Source: JAQVEM01 sp964616545
Lineage (GTDB): Bacteria > Actinomycetota > Humimicrobiia > Humimicrobiales > Humimicrobiaceae
Length of the DNA stretch: 25,465 bases
Reading direction: 5' to 3'
NCBI GenBank assembly: GCA_964616545.1
Contig: CAZTUA010000029.1
Coordinates: forward strand, 1 to 25,465
The position numbers and the translations under genes are program-made. The notes beneath the pieces were generated by a model. That model did no database searches. It was not told the origin of the DNA and saw only the letters and a program-made list of their open reading frames with translations. Shown piece by piece: positions 8,640-16,444 of this stretch. Position 1 is the stretch's first letter; each line of letters opens with the position of its first letter.

Positions 8640-9155
8640 TTATGAATTTTCCAGGAGTTCAAGGATTGACCGGCAGAATGCAGGAAGGTCATCCGGAATC
8701 CTGGATGTAACGATATTACCGTCTACCACCACTTCCATGTCCAGGTATTCAGCCCCTGCATTTCTCATATCGGTGGCTATTGATATGTAGCTGGTAACTT
8801 TCCTGCCTTTTATAATATCAGCTTCAACAAGCATGGACCCGCCATGGCAGATTGCTCCTATGACTTTTTGCTGAAGGTGAGCTTTTTTGACCAGCTCAGC
8901 CATATCTTTTTTGCTCCTCATTTTATCAGGGGCATTCCCTCCCGGGATAATTACTGCTGCTGCATTGTCAATATCTGCCTCTGCAGGGGTAAGGTCTGAC
9001 TTCATGGATATGCCAAATTTCCCCTTATATTCTTTACCTGCAGCCGGACCGATAATTTTAACATCGTAGCCGGCTTCCTTAAACCTGTAATAAGGGTATA
9101 CAATTTCCTCATCCCTGAATTCGTTTTCTATCAATATAAATATTTCGCCTGCCAT
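8640..9155 (-). CDS. DJ-1/PfpI family protein
   Basis: A 171-residue protein of the DJ-1/PfpI superfamily, whose members include cysteine peptidase-like proteins and proposed glyoxalase or deglycase enzymes. ILIENEFRDEEIVYPYYRF carries the N-terminal conserved acidic residue. VIIPGGNAPDKMR and the nucleophile elbow GAICHGG follow, with Cys103-His104 as the expected active-site pair. Closest in style are PfpI/YhbO proteins; the exact activity cannot be told. The start is ATG at 9155-9153 with a GGAGGT site at 9163-9168 (seven bases away) on the minus strand; an in-frame GTG nine bases earlier overlaps that site and is less likely. It converges with leuS, 11 bases apart, and is the only minus-strand gene besides rpsT. 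Confidence 0.9.
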   Translation of the reverse strand: MAGEIFILIENEFRDEEIVYPYYRFKEAGYDVKIIGPAAGKEYKGKFGISMKSDLTPAEADIDNAAAVIIPGGNAPDKMRSKKDMAELVKKAHLQQKVIGAICHGGSMLVEADIIKGRKVTSYISIATDMRNAGAEYLDMEVVVDGNIVTSRIPDDLPAFCRSILELLENS

Positions 9156-9164
9156 AAACTGCAC

Positions 9165-9481
9165 CTCCGTAAAATTTATTTATAACAATAATAATTCTAT
9201 CAGGATTTTTTTTTATTTTAACTGTTATTTTTTATTAATACGGGAAACCTTCCGGACGCCGGGGCAGAGCAATTTGGCAGTGCAATTAATTAAAAACCAC
9301 CGGCTCCGCATTGTTAATGCTCAGATAATGTTCCTCCAGTGCAGGGGTACGAGGATGAAGCAGGCCATTAGATTCTTCTTTATTCCTGGTTGATTATATG
9401 CTATAGTGTATTAGCACAATTATACATATATATAATAGTATTAAGTGAGCCGGGATTATAGCTATTTTTTTATAAATTTTA
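9165..9481. other. 317-base gap without a recognisable gene
   Basis: The space between the DJ-1/PfpI gene and comEA is AT-rich at both ends with a more GC-rich middle (about 9240-9365). It must hold divergent promoters. TATAAT at 9431-9436 and TATAGT at 9402-9407 are -10-like on the plus strand, but neither has a convincing -35 box. A small hairpin GCATT-GTT-AATGC sits at about 9309-9321. I see no tRNA, riboswitch or open frame with a ribosome site. The GC-richer core could be an unrecognised RNA or a decayed gene. Confidence 0.4.
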
Positions 9482-10324
9482 ATGAAATTTTTTCTGTTGA
9501 TGCTTGAAAGATTGAAGACCGTTCACATGGAAGAGATAATAAGCAAATTAAGATTTCTTATCGATAAGATAAAATATAAAAAAGGCAGGCACATATACAT
9601 TTCCATAATAATTCTTCTCATTATTATCGTTATTTCATTTACCGTAATCTATATAAATATGAAAATAGAAATAAAAAGGAAGGAAAATATCCTGAAAAGC
9701 TATTATTCTGAAATTTCAATTGCGGATAACAGCCCGGACGGGTCCGGTGCTGAAAGGACAGGAAATGAAATAAACGGAGAAAAAACCCTGCATGATAATG
9801 AGAAGCAGCATTTTACTGCAGGCAGCAATGGAGATAGCAGGTATGGCGGCAGCAATTCAGACACGGCCGGGAAAACAGCTGCAATAAAAGTTTATATATG
9901 CGGCGCGGTTAAAAATCCAGGCGTGTATGAGGTTTACGAGGGTGCAAGGGTGATAGATCTGCTGGAAGCAGCAGGCGGCCAGAACGAAGATGCCTGTATA
10001 GAGATTATTAATCTGGCCGGGCCCCTGGCTGACGGCCAGAGAATCTATGTCCCTTTTGAAGAAGAAATTACCGGTGGCAGCTCTCTATTTTTTTCAGGGG
10101 ACCTGCAGGATGATTACAGCTCTTCCGGCAGCAGAGTGGTAAATATAAATTCTGCAAGCGCAAAAGAGCTTGAGACGCTGCCTGGAGTGGGTCCGGTAAT
10201 TGCGCAGAATATTGTTGAGTACAGAAACAGAAATGGATTTTTTAAAAAAAAAGAGGAGCTAAAAAATGTTACGGGCATCGGAGAAAAAAAATATGATAAA
10301 ATCAGTAAATTTATATCAATTTGA
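9482..10324 (+). CDS. comEA: ComEA-like DNA-binding competence protein
   Basis: ComEA is the membrane-anchored DNA receptor of natural transformation, handing double-stranded DNA to the ComEC channel. The 280-residue protein has one membrane helix (about 38-59), a low-complexity Ser/Gly/Asn linker (about 80-130), an SLBB-type domain (about 134-192, IKVYICGAVKNPGVYEV, VIDLLEAAGGQ), and a C-terminal helix-hairpin-helix domain (about 218-280, VNINSASAKELETLPGVGP, GIGEKKYDKI). This is the standard Gram-positive ComEA layout. The start is uncertain: ATG 9482 has no ribosome site; ATG 9527 has a weak GAAG nine bases upstream and would give 265 residues with the same domains. The stop overlaps the comEC start. 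Whether the organism is transformable cannot be judged from this window. Confidence 0.92.
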   Translation: MKFFLLMLERLKTVHMEEIISKLRFLIDKIKYKKGRHIYISIIILLIIIVISFTVIYINMKIEIKRKENILKSYYSEISIADNSPDGSGAERTGNEINGEKTLHDNEKQHFTAGSNGDSRYGGSNSDTAGKTAAIKVYICGAVKNPGVYEVYEGARVIDLLEAAGGQNEDACIEIINLAGPLADGQRIYVPFEEEITGGSSLFFSGDLQDDYSSSGSRVVNINSASAKELETLPGVGPVIAQNIVEYRNRNGFFKKKEELKNVTGIGEKKYDKISKFISI

Positions 10325-12045
10325 TCATCCTGAAGAAGAAAATACTATTATTTCTGAGTAACAATTACCATCTTTTCTGGGCTCTTGGATTAACTGCGGG
10401 AATATATACCGGAGGTATTATTAATCTTGCCTGCACCTGTATGGCCCCTGCCGGGATAACGGTAATAGTGGTGCTGCTGGCTTTTGAAGTTATAATAGCC
10501 GTAAGAGTTTTATCCGGGAAAGATTCTTCCGGCTGTTCTTATAAAGAGAAAGTTAAAAAAATTGAGGAAAATTACCGGGATTTTTTATCAGTCAGTAAGC
10601 CTGTGACCGGCCCGGAAAGAAAAAATACGGAAATTTTCATTACTGCCATAATTCCATTTTTTATTTTATTTTTTATAGGAATTCTAATAATCGGAATATA
10701 TGACTGCAGAGAGAGTGAAAATATAGCTGCTGCTATCTGTGAAAATGAAAATCAGGCGGGGAGCAACGGAGATACCTCTATAATTATAGAGGGAAGAGTG
10801 TCGGATCACCCGGCAGAAAGTTACAGCAATATAAATTTTACAATGGCGGTGGAAAAAATATCTGTCTGCGGTTCCGGAAGAAATCCGGATGAGTTTCTCA
10901 AAATCAGGGAATATGTAAGCGTAAGGTTAAATAATGCGGCGGGCGCGTCTGTATCCAGGGATGATTACCTGCAGGTAAAAGGAAGCTTTAAAAAAAAAGG
11001 TTTAAAAAACTTCAGAAGAGCCGGCCATGGGGATAATGGATATATTTTTACGGCCGGCTGCAGTGATGCCGGAAAGATAGGGAGCAGCAGTCCCGGATAT
11101 AAAATGTTTGTCTTTAGAAACAGGCTCTATAGCTGCCTGAAAAATGCGTTTTACAGGAACCTTGAAAATGAAAATGCCTGTATAGCTGAAGCAATAATAC
11201 TGGGCAATAAAAATAACCTGCGTCCATACCTTGCTGAATCTTTTAAAAAATGCGGGGTATATCACCTTTTTGCTATCTCAGGCCTTCACCTTTCTTTTTT
11301 TATATCTTTTATATATTTGATTTTTAAAAGAGTGCGCTCATCAGGCTATATTCTGGGCGCGGTTATTATTTTTCTTGTTATTTATAACTTTCTGGTCGGA
11401 GAAAGAGCCAGCATGCTAAGAGCATCAATCACTGTGGTTTTAATTTTTCTTGCGGGGAGATGGAACAGGGAGTACAGCCATAAAATCATTCTTTATTTTT
11501 CATATATTGCACTGATTATCTATAATCCATATTTTATTTATAGCGCAGGGTTCTGGATGACTTTCGGCTCCATGGCGGCACTGTCCTTTATATATCCATT
11601 TTTATCCGGAGCGGCAGCAAGAAACACCATCGCTAAAGGCCCTGTAACCGCCTATTTTCTAAAAATTATTTTTATTACTCTGTCAGTACAGATTGTACTT
11701 TTTCCTGTTCTTGTATATTTTTTCAATGAAGTTTCATTAATCTCACCGCTGGCCAATGTTTTAATAATACCGGCATTTTATATTCTTCTTTTCATTATGA
11801 TATTTTCGTCACTGACAATAATAATATGGCCGCCCGCGGGAGGATTTATCCTGAGATCGGGTGATATTTTTTTCAGGTATATCCTGAAAACGGCAGGTAT
11901 TTTAGCCAGATTTAATTTCTGTGTAATAAGATTTGACGATTCTGCTGTAAAGAATGTAATAGTCTGTTATGCGGTATTATTTATCCTGTCCTCTGCAATT
12001 TATATCCTGGTAAAAATAATCAGACCCTGGAGGGGAAAATTTTAG
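10321..12045 (+). CDS. comEC: ComEC/Rec2-type DNA channel protein without metallo-beta-lactamase domain
   Basis: ComEC forms the inner-membrane channel for single-stranded DNA uptake. The 574-residue protein has two N-terminal hydrophobic segments around a polar loop, an extracellular OB-like region (about 155-260, IIIEGRVSDHPAES, DYLQVKGSF), then the Competence membrane domain with the hallmark CGVYHLFAISGLHLSFFI and GERASMLRASITVVLIF, and several more helices up to the basic tail IIRPWRGKF. Many ComEC proteins, such as that of Bacillus subtilis, are near 750 residues because they end in a metallo-beta-lactamase-like domain; that is absent here. The TTG start at 10321 overlaps the comEA TGA stop by four bases and has no good ribosome site, implying coupling. 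The start could be slightly off. Confidence 0.9.
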   Translation: MIILKKKILLFLSNNYHLFWALGLTAGIYTGGIINLACTCMAPAGITVIVVLLAFEVIIAVRVLSGKDSSGCSYKEKVKKIEENYRDFLSVSKPVTGPERKNTEIFITAIIPFFILFFIGILIIGIYDCRESENIAAAICENENQAGSNGDTSIIIEGRVSDHPAESYSNINFTMAVEKISVCGSGRNPDEFLKIREYVSVRLNNAAGASVSRDDYLQVKGSFKKKGLKNFRRAGHGDNGYIFTAGCSDAGKIGSSSPGYKMFVFRNRLYSCLKNAFYRNLENENACIAEAIILGNKNNLRPYLAESFKKCGVYHLFAISGLHLSFFISFIYLIFKRVRSSGYILGAVIIFLVIYNFLVGERASMLRASITVVLIFLAGRWNREYSHKIILYFSYIALIIYNPYFIYSAGFWMTFGSMAALSFIYPFLSGAAARNTIAKGPVTAYFLKIIFITLSVQIVLFPVLVYFFNEVSLISPLANVLIIPAFYILLFIMIFSSLTIIIWPPAGGFILRSGDIFFRYILKTAGILARFNFCVIRFDDSAVKNVIVCYAVLFILSSAIYILVKIIRPWRGKF

Positions 12046-12139
12046 GGTATGTGTTATACTATAATAATTTTAACAGGGGTACAGCCGGGTTACGGATTTA
12101 AAAGCCTGCTTCTGGCTGATTTAACTAATTAGAAATGCT

Positions 12140-13360
12140 ATGAATAGAATTATTAATTTTGCAAAAAATAGAAGAATTAATGTAAAAAGAGGAATACTGG
12201 TTTTTTCTTTTATGCAGAGATTATTGATGAATACGGGCATAAATATCATCGGCCCGATTATCCCTCTGATTGCTTTTGAATTAAAGGTCGGTCTGGATTA
12301 TATGGGAGCCGTGATATCGATAGGAGCCGTTGCGTTGCTCATAACATCAGTAGGTGCAGGGTTCCTGCTTGAATTGTTTGGATTTAAAAGAATAATTCTG
12401 GGCGGAGTGCTGCTGTATATTCTTGGCTGTGCGGGACTGTTGTTTTCCTATTCTTTTATTACATTTGCCATATCCTATGTATTTTTACAGCTGGGCACGG
12501 GAATTATATCTGTGGCAACCATATCTCTGGTGGGTGTCCGCTATTTTAAGGACAAATCCAAAAATATACTGATGTCAAACATCGGGCTTACCATTGGCTC
12601 AGTAATCGCGCCCCTGCTGGTAAGTCTTGTGATTTCTATTGATATGAAGTGGCAGCTCCTGTTTATGTATATCGCCATACCGCAGTTTTTGCTGGTATTA
12701 TTATTTATTTTTTTAAAAGTGCCCAAAAAGAGCAGTGCTCCAAAGAGTATGAGAAACCTGCTGCGCATCAATAAAATTGTTGCCTCCCATCCTTATATTA
12801 TTCTTTGCTGTATTGTTGCTTTTCTTTATATCTCTACAATGCAGACATTTTATACATGGTTCACTTCATATTTTTCTTCAATGGATGTCAAACTGGGCGC
12901 AAGTTCTTTGATTCTGGCGATTTATGCAACTGCAACCCTTACGGGAATGTTTTTAAAGAACCATCTGGTTAAATATATAGAAGATAAAAAGCTGCTGATA
13001 GCCAGCATATCTCTGTCATTTATATTTTTGCTTTCAGGTTTCCTTATACAGAATATGATAGCAAAAATTATTTTAATCTTCCTGTTCGGAGTAAATGTAG
13101 CCGGTAATTTCTCACTGACTTTTTCGCTGGGCCTGAATATTGGTTCGCAGTTCAGCAATATTGTTTCAAGCCTGCTACATACATTTTCCAATCTCGGAGT
13201 AATAATTTTCCAGTATTTGAGCGGATATTTATCGGAGCATTTTTCTAAAAACAGCGTATTATATATTGATTTAACCTTATTGGTAATTCTTATTATAATT
13301 ATAGCCATAATGAATAAAAGGGAACTCAGGTATTTAAGCATAAATATAGATACGGCTTAG
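12140..13360 (+). CDS. Major facilitator superfamily transporter, substrate unknown
   Basis: A 406-residue hydrophobic protein with about 12 predicted membrane helices in two halves. FGFKRIILGG after the second helix is a weak form of the MFS loop 2-3 signature. LFMYIAIPQFLLVLLFIFLKVPKKSS marks the end of the first half, and the central loop is basic. Small and hydrophobic residues dominate, with few charges in the membrane, as in drug or metabolite exporters, but the substrate cannot be inferred. The start is ATG at 12140 with only a poor upstream purine stretch. It lies between comEC and holA, an order normally not interrupted by a transporter, so it may be an insertion. The spacer of 94 bases before it contains TATACT/TATAAT-like sequence but no clear -35. 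Confidence 0.85.
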   Translation: MNRIINFAKNRRINVKRGILVFSFMQRLLMNTGINIIGPIIPLIAFELKVGLDYMGAVISIGAVALLITSVGAGFLLELFGFKRIILGGVLLYILGCAGLLFSYSFITFAISYVFLQLGTGIISVATISLVGVRYFKDKSKNILMSNIGLTIGSVIAPLLVSLVISIDMKWQLLFMYIAIPQFLLVLLFIFLKVPKKSSAPKSMRNLLRINKIVASHPYIILCCIVAFLYISTMQTFYTWFTSYFSSMDVKLGASSLILAIYATATLTGMFLKNHLVKYIEDKKLLIASISLSFIFLLSGFLIQNMIAKIILIFLFGVNVAGNFSLTFSLGLNIGSQFSNIVSSLLHTFSNLGVIIFQYLSGYLSEHFSKNSVLYIDLTLLVILIIIIAIMNKRELRYLSINIDTA

Positions 13361-13400
13361 GCAGAGGAGCCGGCCTGCAGGTAAAAGGTTGTGGTAAGAG

Positions 13401-14435
13401 ATGAGTGCAAATAGCCCGGAAAGAGAATCCATAGAACCGGAAAAACTGCTGCCCTGCTATCTGTACACGGGTGCGGCCGAATCATTGCTTGAAGATACTA
13501 TTGATAAACTTAAAGGAACACTTAAGGAAAAGATAAATTTTGATACAGACTTTAAAGTTTTTAGCGGGACCGAAGAAATCAATGAAGAAGAATTTACCGG
13601 TTATATCAGCACTCCATCTCTGTTCTCTTCAAAAAAAATAGCTGTAATAAAACACATAGAAAAGTTGCCGGCAGCCCTCCAGAGAAAGATTGTAGAGCTG
13701 GTATCAATAAGCAGTGGAGATAAAATAAATATAGTTTTCATTCTTACTTCTTCAAAGAAAAAAATTAATCCCGCGCTTCTTGATGCAATTAAGAAGTTCG
13801 GAAAAATCACGCAGCTAAAGCCGCTATCGGGCGGGAGCCTGAGGAAATGGCTTGATGGAAAATCCAGTTCAGACGGAATAAAGTTTACCGAAGATGCGGC
13901 AGCGCTTTTAATTGATAATGTGAATCTGGATATAAGTCTGCTCAGGATGCAGTATGAAAAACTTTTTAACTACATAAGCTCGGAAGAAAAAAAAGTGATT
14001 GATGAAAATACGGTCAAATTTCTGGTAAATAGAGCCTACTCGCTTAAAATATTTGACCTTGTTGATTATATCGGCCAGAAAGACAGGGATAACAGCCTTA
14101 GAGCCCTGAAGGCAATACTTGAAGAAGAGCAAAATTTAATCGGGCTCATTACGTTGCTTCACAGAATGTTTAAGTGCTTTTTATATATTAAATCTGAAAA
14201 CAGCAGATCACGGGTCACAGGCTATATCGAAAATAATATCAGGGTCTCCCCTTATTTTATAGGCAAAATGGTAAACAAATATATTAAATTAAGCAGTAAT
14301 TTTAAAGAGCCAGAGATACTTAAGATATTTAAAGTATTAAACAGTTATGATATAAATTTCAGAACGGGCACGCTGGAAACAAAAAATCTTGTGAGCAAAT
14401 TAATCTGTGAGATTACGGATATTACGACTTTTTAA
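13401..14435 (+). CDS. holA: DNA polymerase III delta subunit
   Basis: HolA is the clamp-loader subunit that opens the beta sliding clamp during replication. The 344-residue protein fits the family: an N-terminal P-loop-like fold without a working Walker A (CYLYTGAAESLLEDTI), the STPSLFSSKKIAVIKHIEKLP clamp-binding region, the RKWLDGKSSSDGIKFTEDAA middle domain, LLRMQYEKLFNYI, and the C-terminal collar region (IFDLVDYIGQKDRDNSLRALKAIL, LLHRMFKCFL). Sequence identity in this family is low, but the pattern and the com-holA-rpsT order agree. The start is ATG 13401, preceded by AAAGG (13384-13388) and TAAGAG (13395-13400); neither is an ideal ribosome site. Its last 14 bases overlap the end of rpsT, which runs the other way. 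Confidence 0.92.
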   Translation: MSANSPERESIEPEKLLPCYLYTGAAESLLEDTIDKLKGTLKEKINFDTDFKVFSGTEEINEEEFTGYISTPSLFSSKKIAVIKHIEKLPAALQRKIVELVSISSGDKINIVFILTSSKKKINPALLDAIKKFGKITQLKPLSGGSLRKWLDGKSSSDGIKFTEDAAALLIDNVNLDISLLRMQYEKLFNYISSEEKKVIDENTVKFLVNRAYSLKIFDLVDYIGQKDRDNSLRALKAILEEEQNLIGLITLLHRMFKCFLYIKSENSRSRVTGYIENNIRVSPYFIGKMVNKYIKLSSNFKEPEILKIFKVLNSYDINFRTGTLETKNLVSKLICEITDITTF

Positions 14436-14691
14436 TTGAGTTAACCAGTTTTGCCGCTTTTGATTTTTTATTAGCTGAAAAATTTTTATGAACCGCGCCC
14501 TTCTTTACAGCCTTGTCAAGATGTTTATAAAGCATATCCATATTTTTTTTGGCTTCTTCAGCGTTTTTTTCATTTACGGCCCCAATTAATTTTTTCTGGT
14601 CGGTTCTTATCCTGGCTTCCAGTAGGTTGTTTTTGGTTCTTCTTTTAATATTCTGTCTGTCTCTTTTTTCCTGAGATTTAATGTTCGGCAT
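14422..14691 (-). CDS. rpsT: 30S ribosomal protein S20
   Basis: An 89-residue, lysine-rich, all-helical protein. It begins MPNIKSQEKRDRQNIKRR, continues with AVNEKNAEEAKKNMDMLYKHLDKAVKKGAVHKN and ends in KAAKLVNSIKKS, the classic S20 pattern. S20 binds 16S rRNA in the 30S subunit. The start is ATG at 14691, with GAGGAGA at 14701-14706 on the minus strand. It is transcribed against holA and divergently from murJ. The last 14 bases are shared with the 3' end of holA, so the two transcripts must overlap. S20 autoregulation is known in E. coli but nothing here shows it. Confidence 0.97.
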   Translation of the reverse strand: MPNIKSQEKRDRQNIKRRTKNNLLEARIRTDQKKLIGAVNEKNAEEAKKNMDMLYKHLDKAVKKGAVHKNFSANKKSKAAKLVNSIKKS

Positions 14692-14737
14692 CTATTTGTT
14701 TCTCCTCACATAAGCTATCAAATTTTAACGAGAGTAC

Positions 14738-14746
14738 ATTTTAGCA
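14738..14746 (-). promoter_or_regulatory. Probable extended -10 promoter of rpsT
   Basis: On the minus strand TGC-TAAAAT reads as an extended -10 box (TAAAAT at 14743-14738, TG two bases before). The -35 region is only T-rich. A start near 14731 would give a leader of about 40 bases containing the GAGGAGA ribosome site. A TTTACA box further upstream (minus strand, near 14785-14790) offers an alternative. Confidence 0.4.
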
Positions 14747-14793
14747 TTTTTTTTAATAAATAAAAATATTTAATGTTAGAATGGTGTAAATGA

Positions 14794-14799
14794 TATAAT
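14794..14799 (+). promoter_or_regulatory. Possible -10 box for murJ
   Basis: TATAAT is a perfect -10 match 30 bases before the murJ ATG. The best -35 (TTAATG at 14770-14775, 18-base spacer) is weak. A second TATAAT at 14819-14824 is too close to the start codon to serve this gene unless a later start is used. Confidence 0.35.
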
Positions 14800-14828
14800 A
14801 AATTTTTTAATGAAATCTATAATATAAT

Positions 14829-16415
14829 ATGCTTATGGATGAGGATTACTTATTATCCCGGAAAAGAAATCTTAATGCTACTTTTATAGTAATTGCGGCT
14901 ATTTTTCTATCAAAAATATCGGGACTGGTCAGAGATCAGATAATGGCAGGTTATTTTGGCATGACCTCTGAAACGGATGCTTTTATCTGGGCTGATTATA
15001 TCCCTAATCTTTTCAGGGTACTTTTTGCAGAGAGCCTCATTATTGCCGCATTTATCCCTATCTATTCCGCATATCTAAAAAAGAATGAGAAAAGCGACTT
15101 AAGAATATTCGTTAATTCCATTATTAATATTTTAACCCTGGTATTCTTAGTAATATCTATAATTATATTTATTTTTTCACCTGAAATAGGGTCATTGCTT
15201 TCCAAGGTGTCAAACAGTCAGATGGATATTTATAAATTTATGGTAATGAACAGAATTATGATATTCTCGCTTGTTTTGATGTCTCTTTCTAGTTTTGCTA
15301 CCAGCATACTGAATTCCCATAATATTTTTACTGCTCCATCCCTGGCTCCTTTCGTAATGAATATAGTTACTATAGCCCTTGTGATTATATTTTACAGACA
15401 GTTGGGAATATATAGTATGGCAATAGGGATAATGGCGGGTTCGTTTGCCCATCTAGCTATACAGCTGCCCCAGCTTAAAGTATCACCAGTCAGATACCGG
15501 TTTTTAATGAACTTCAGACATAAGGGCGTGAGGGAGATCTTCTCTCTTATGGTTCCCATCCTTTTAAGTCTGGGTGCAGTCCATCTCAATAACAGCATAG
15601 ATTACTTTTTTGCCCTGAATCTCGGTGAGGGCAATACTGTTGCTCTGACGCTGTCTTGGAGAGTAGCTAATTTACCGCTGGGGGTATTTTCTGTGGCAGT
15701 GGTAACTGTGCTGTACCCATTGATATCACGTCAGGCTGCGGTAAATGATATAAAGGGCATAAAGGAAAGTTTCTCCCTGGGAGTAAGGGAAATCGGATAC
15801 GTGATGATACCGGCAACCGCCGGGCTGGTGATTTTAAGTTATCCCATAATAAAAGTTTTATTCCAGCATTATAATTTTAGTGCGGCAAACACGGAAAAAG
15901 TCGGATATGTACTTATTTTTCACAGTTTGGGCCTTCTTTTCTTCGGGCTTCTTATGATTCTTAACCGGATTTTTTATGCATTCAAGAATGTTAAAACTCC
16001 GCTAAAAGTTGCCAGCATATCAATTATTGTAAATCTGGCGCTCGACTGGGTTTTAATAAAATTCATGGATGTCGGGGGGCTCGCACTTTCCACCTCGCTT
16101 GTTGCACTTTGCAATATTGTAATTTTGATTATAATACTCAAAAAAAAGGTGGGAAATTTTGGCGGTACGAGAATTTTTAAGTCATACGTTAAAATTCTGG
16201 CAGCAGCAGCCGTAATGAGTGCTGTGATATTCTTTTTATGGAGATACCTGGAAAGTTTTGCATATGAAGGTCTGTGGCCGCTTATACTGCTTCTACTGCT
16301 GACCATAATGCTCGGTGGAGGCACCTACCTCGGCTGCACTGTCCTGTTCAGGATGGAAGAGGTAAAATTCGTGCTGGGATTATTCAAAAAGTTAAAAAGA
16401 GATGTTAGATCTTAA
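14829..16415 (+). CDS. murJ: Lipid II flippase MurJ (MviN family)
   Basis: MurJ flips lipid II, the peptidoglycan precursor, across the cytoplasmic membrane. The 528-residue protein has about 14 hydrophobic helices. The N-terminal pattern FLSKISGLVRDQIMAGYFG, TDAFIWADYIPNLFRVLFAE and FIPIYSAYLKK is strongly conserved in MurJ. The middle has NNSIDYFFALNLGEGNTVALTLSWRVANLPLGVFSVAVVTVLYPLIS and the later part has LNRIFYAFKNVKTPLKVA. Start ATG 14829 has no clear ribosome site; ATG 14835 (MDEDYLL) is equally possible. It is divergent from rpsT across 137 bases. murJ is an uncommon guest between rpsT and lepA, but peptidoglycan synthesis fits a walled bacterium with an LCP protein nearby. Confidence 0.95.
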   Translation: MLMDEDYLLSRKRNLNATFIVIAAIFLSKISGLVRDQIMAGYFGMTSETDAFIWADYIPNLFRVLFAESLIIAAFIPIYSAYLKKNEKSDLRIFVNSIINILTLVFLVISIIIFIFSPEIGSLLSKVSNSQMDIYKFMVMNRIMIFSLVLMSLSSFATSILNSHNIFTAPSLAPFVMNIVTIALVIIFYRQLGIYSMAIGIMAGSFAHLAIQLPQLKVSPVRYRFLMNFRHKGVREIFSLMVPILLSLGAVHLNNSIDYFFALNLGEGNTVALTLSWRVANLPLGVFSVAVVTVLYPLISRQAAVNDIKGIKESFSLGVREIGYVMIPATAGLVILSYPIIKVLFQHYNFSAANTEKVGYVLIFHSLGLLFFGLLMILNRIFYAFKNVKTPLKVASISIIVNLALDWVLIKFMDVGGLALSTSLVALCNIVILIIILKKKVGNFGGTRIFKSYVKILAAAAVMSAVIFFLWRYLESFAYEGLWPLILLLLLTIMLGGGTYLGCTVLFRMEEVKFVLGLFKKLKRDVRS

Positions 16416-16444
16416 TCTCTTCAGGAGGTTATTTAAGCAAAGAT

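Noticed and set aside
9240..9370. Signal recognition particle RNA
   Set aside because: GTCCGGAAGG on the minus strand and GATGAAGCAGGCC on the plus strand recall parts of the SRP RNA apical loop, but they are on opposite strands and the conserved internal loop is missing.
12098..12124. Hairpin before the MFS gene as a terminator
   Set aside because: The stem TTAAAAGCC/GGCT..TTTAA has a two-base bulge and no T-tract, so it is too weak to call.
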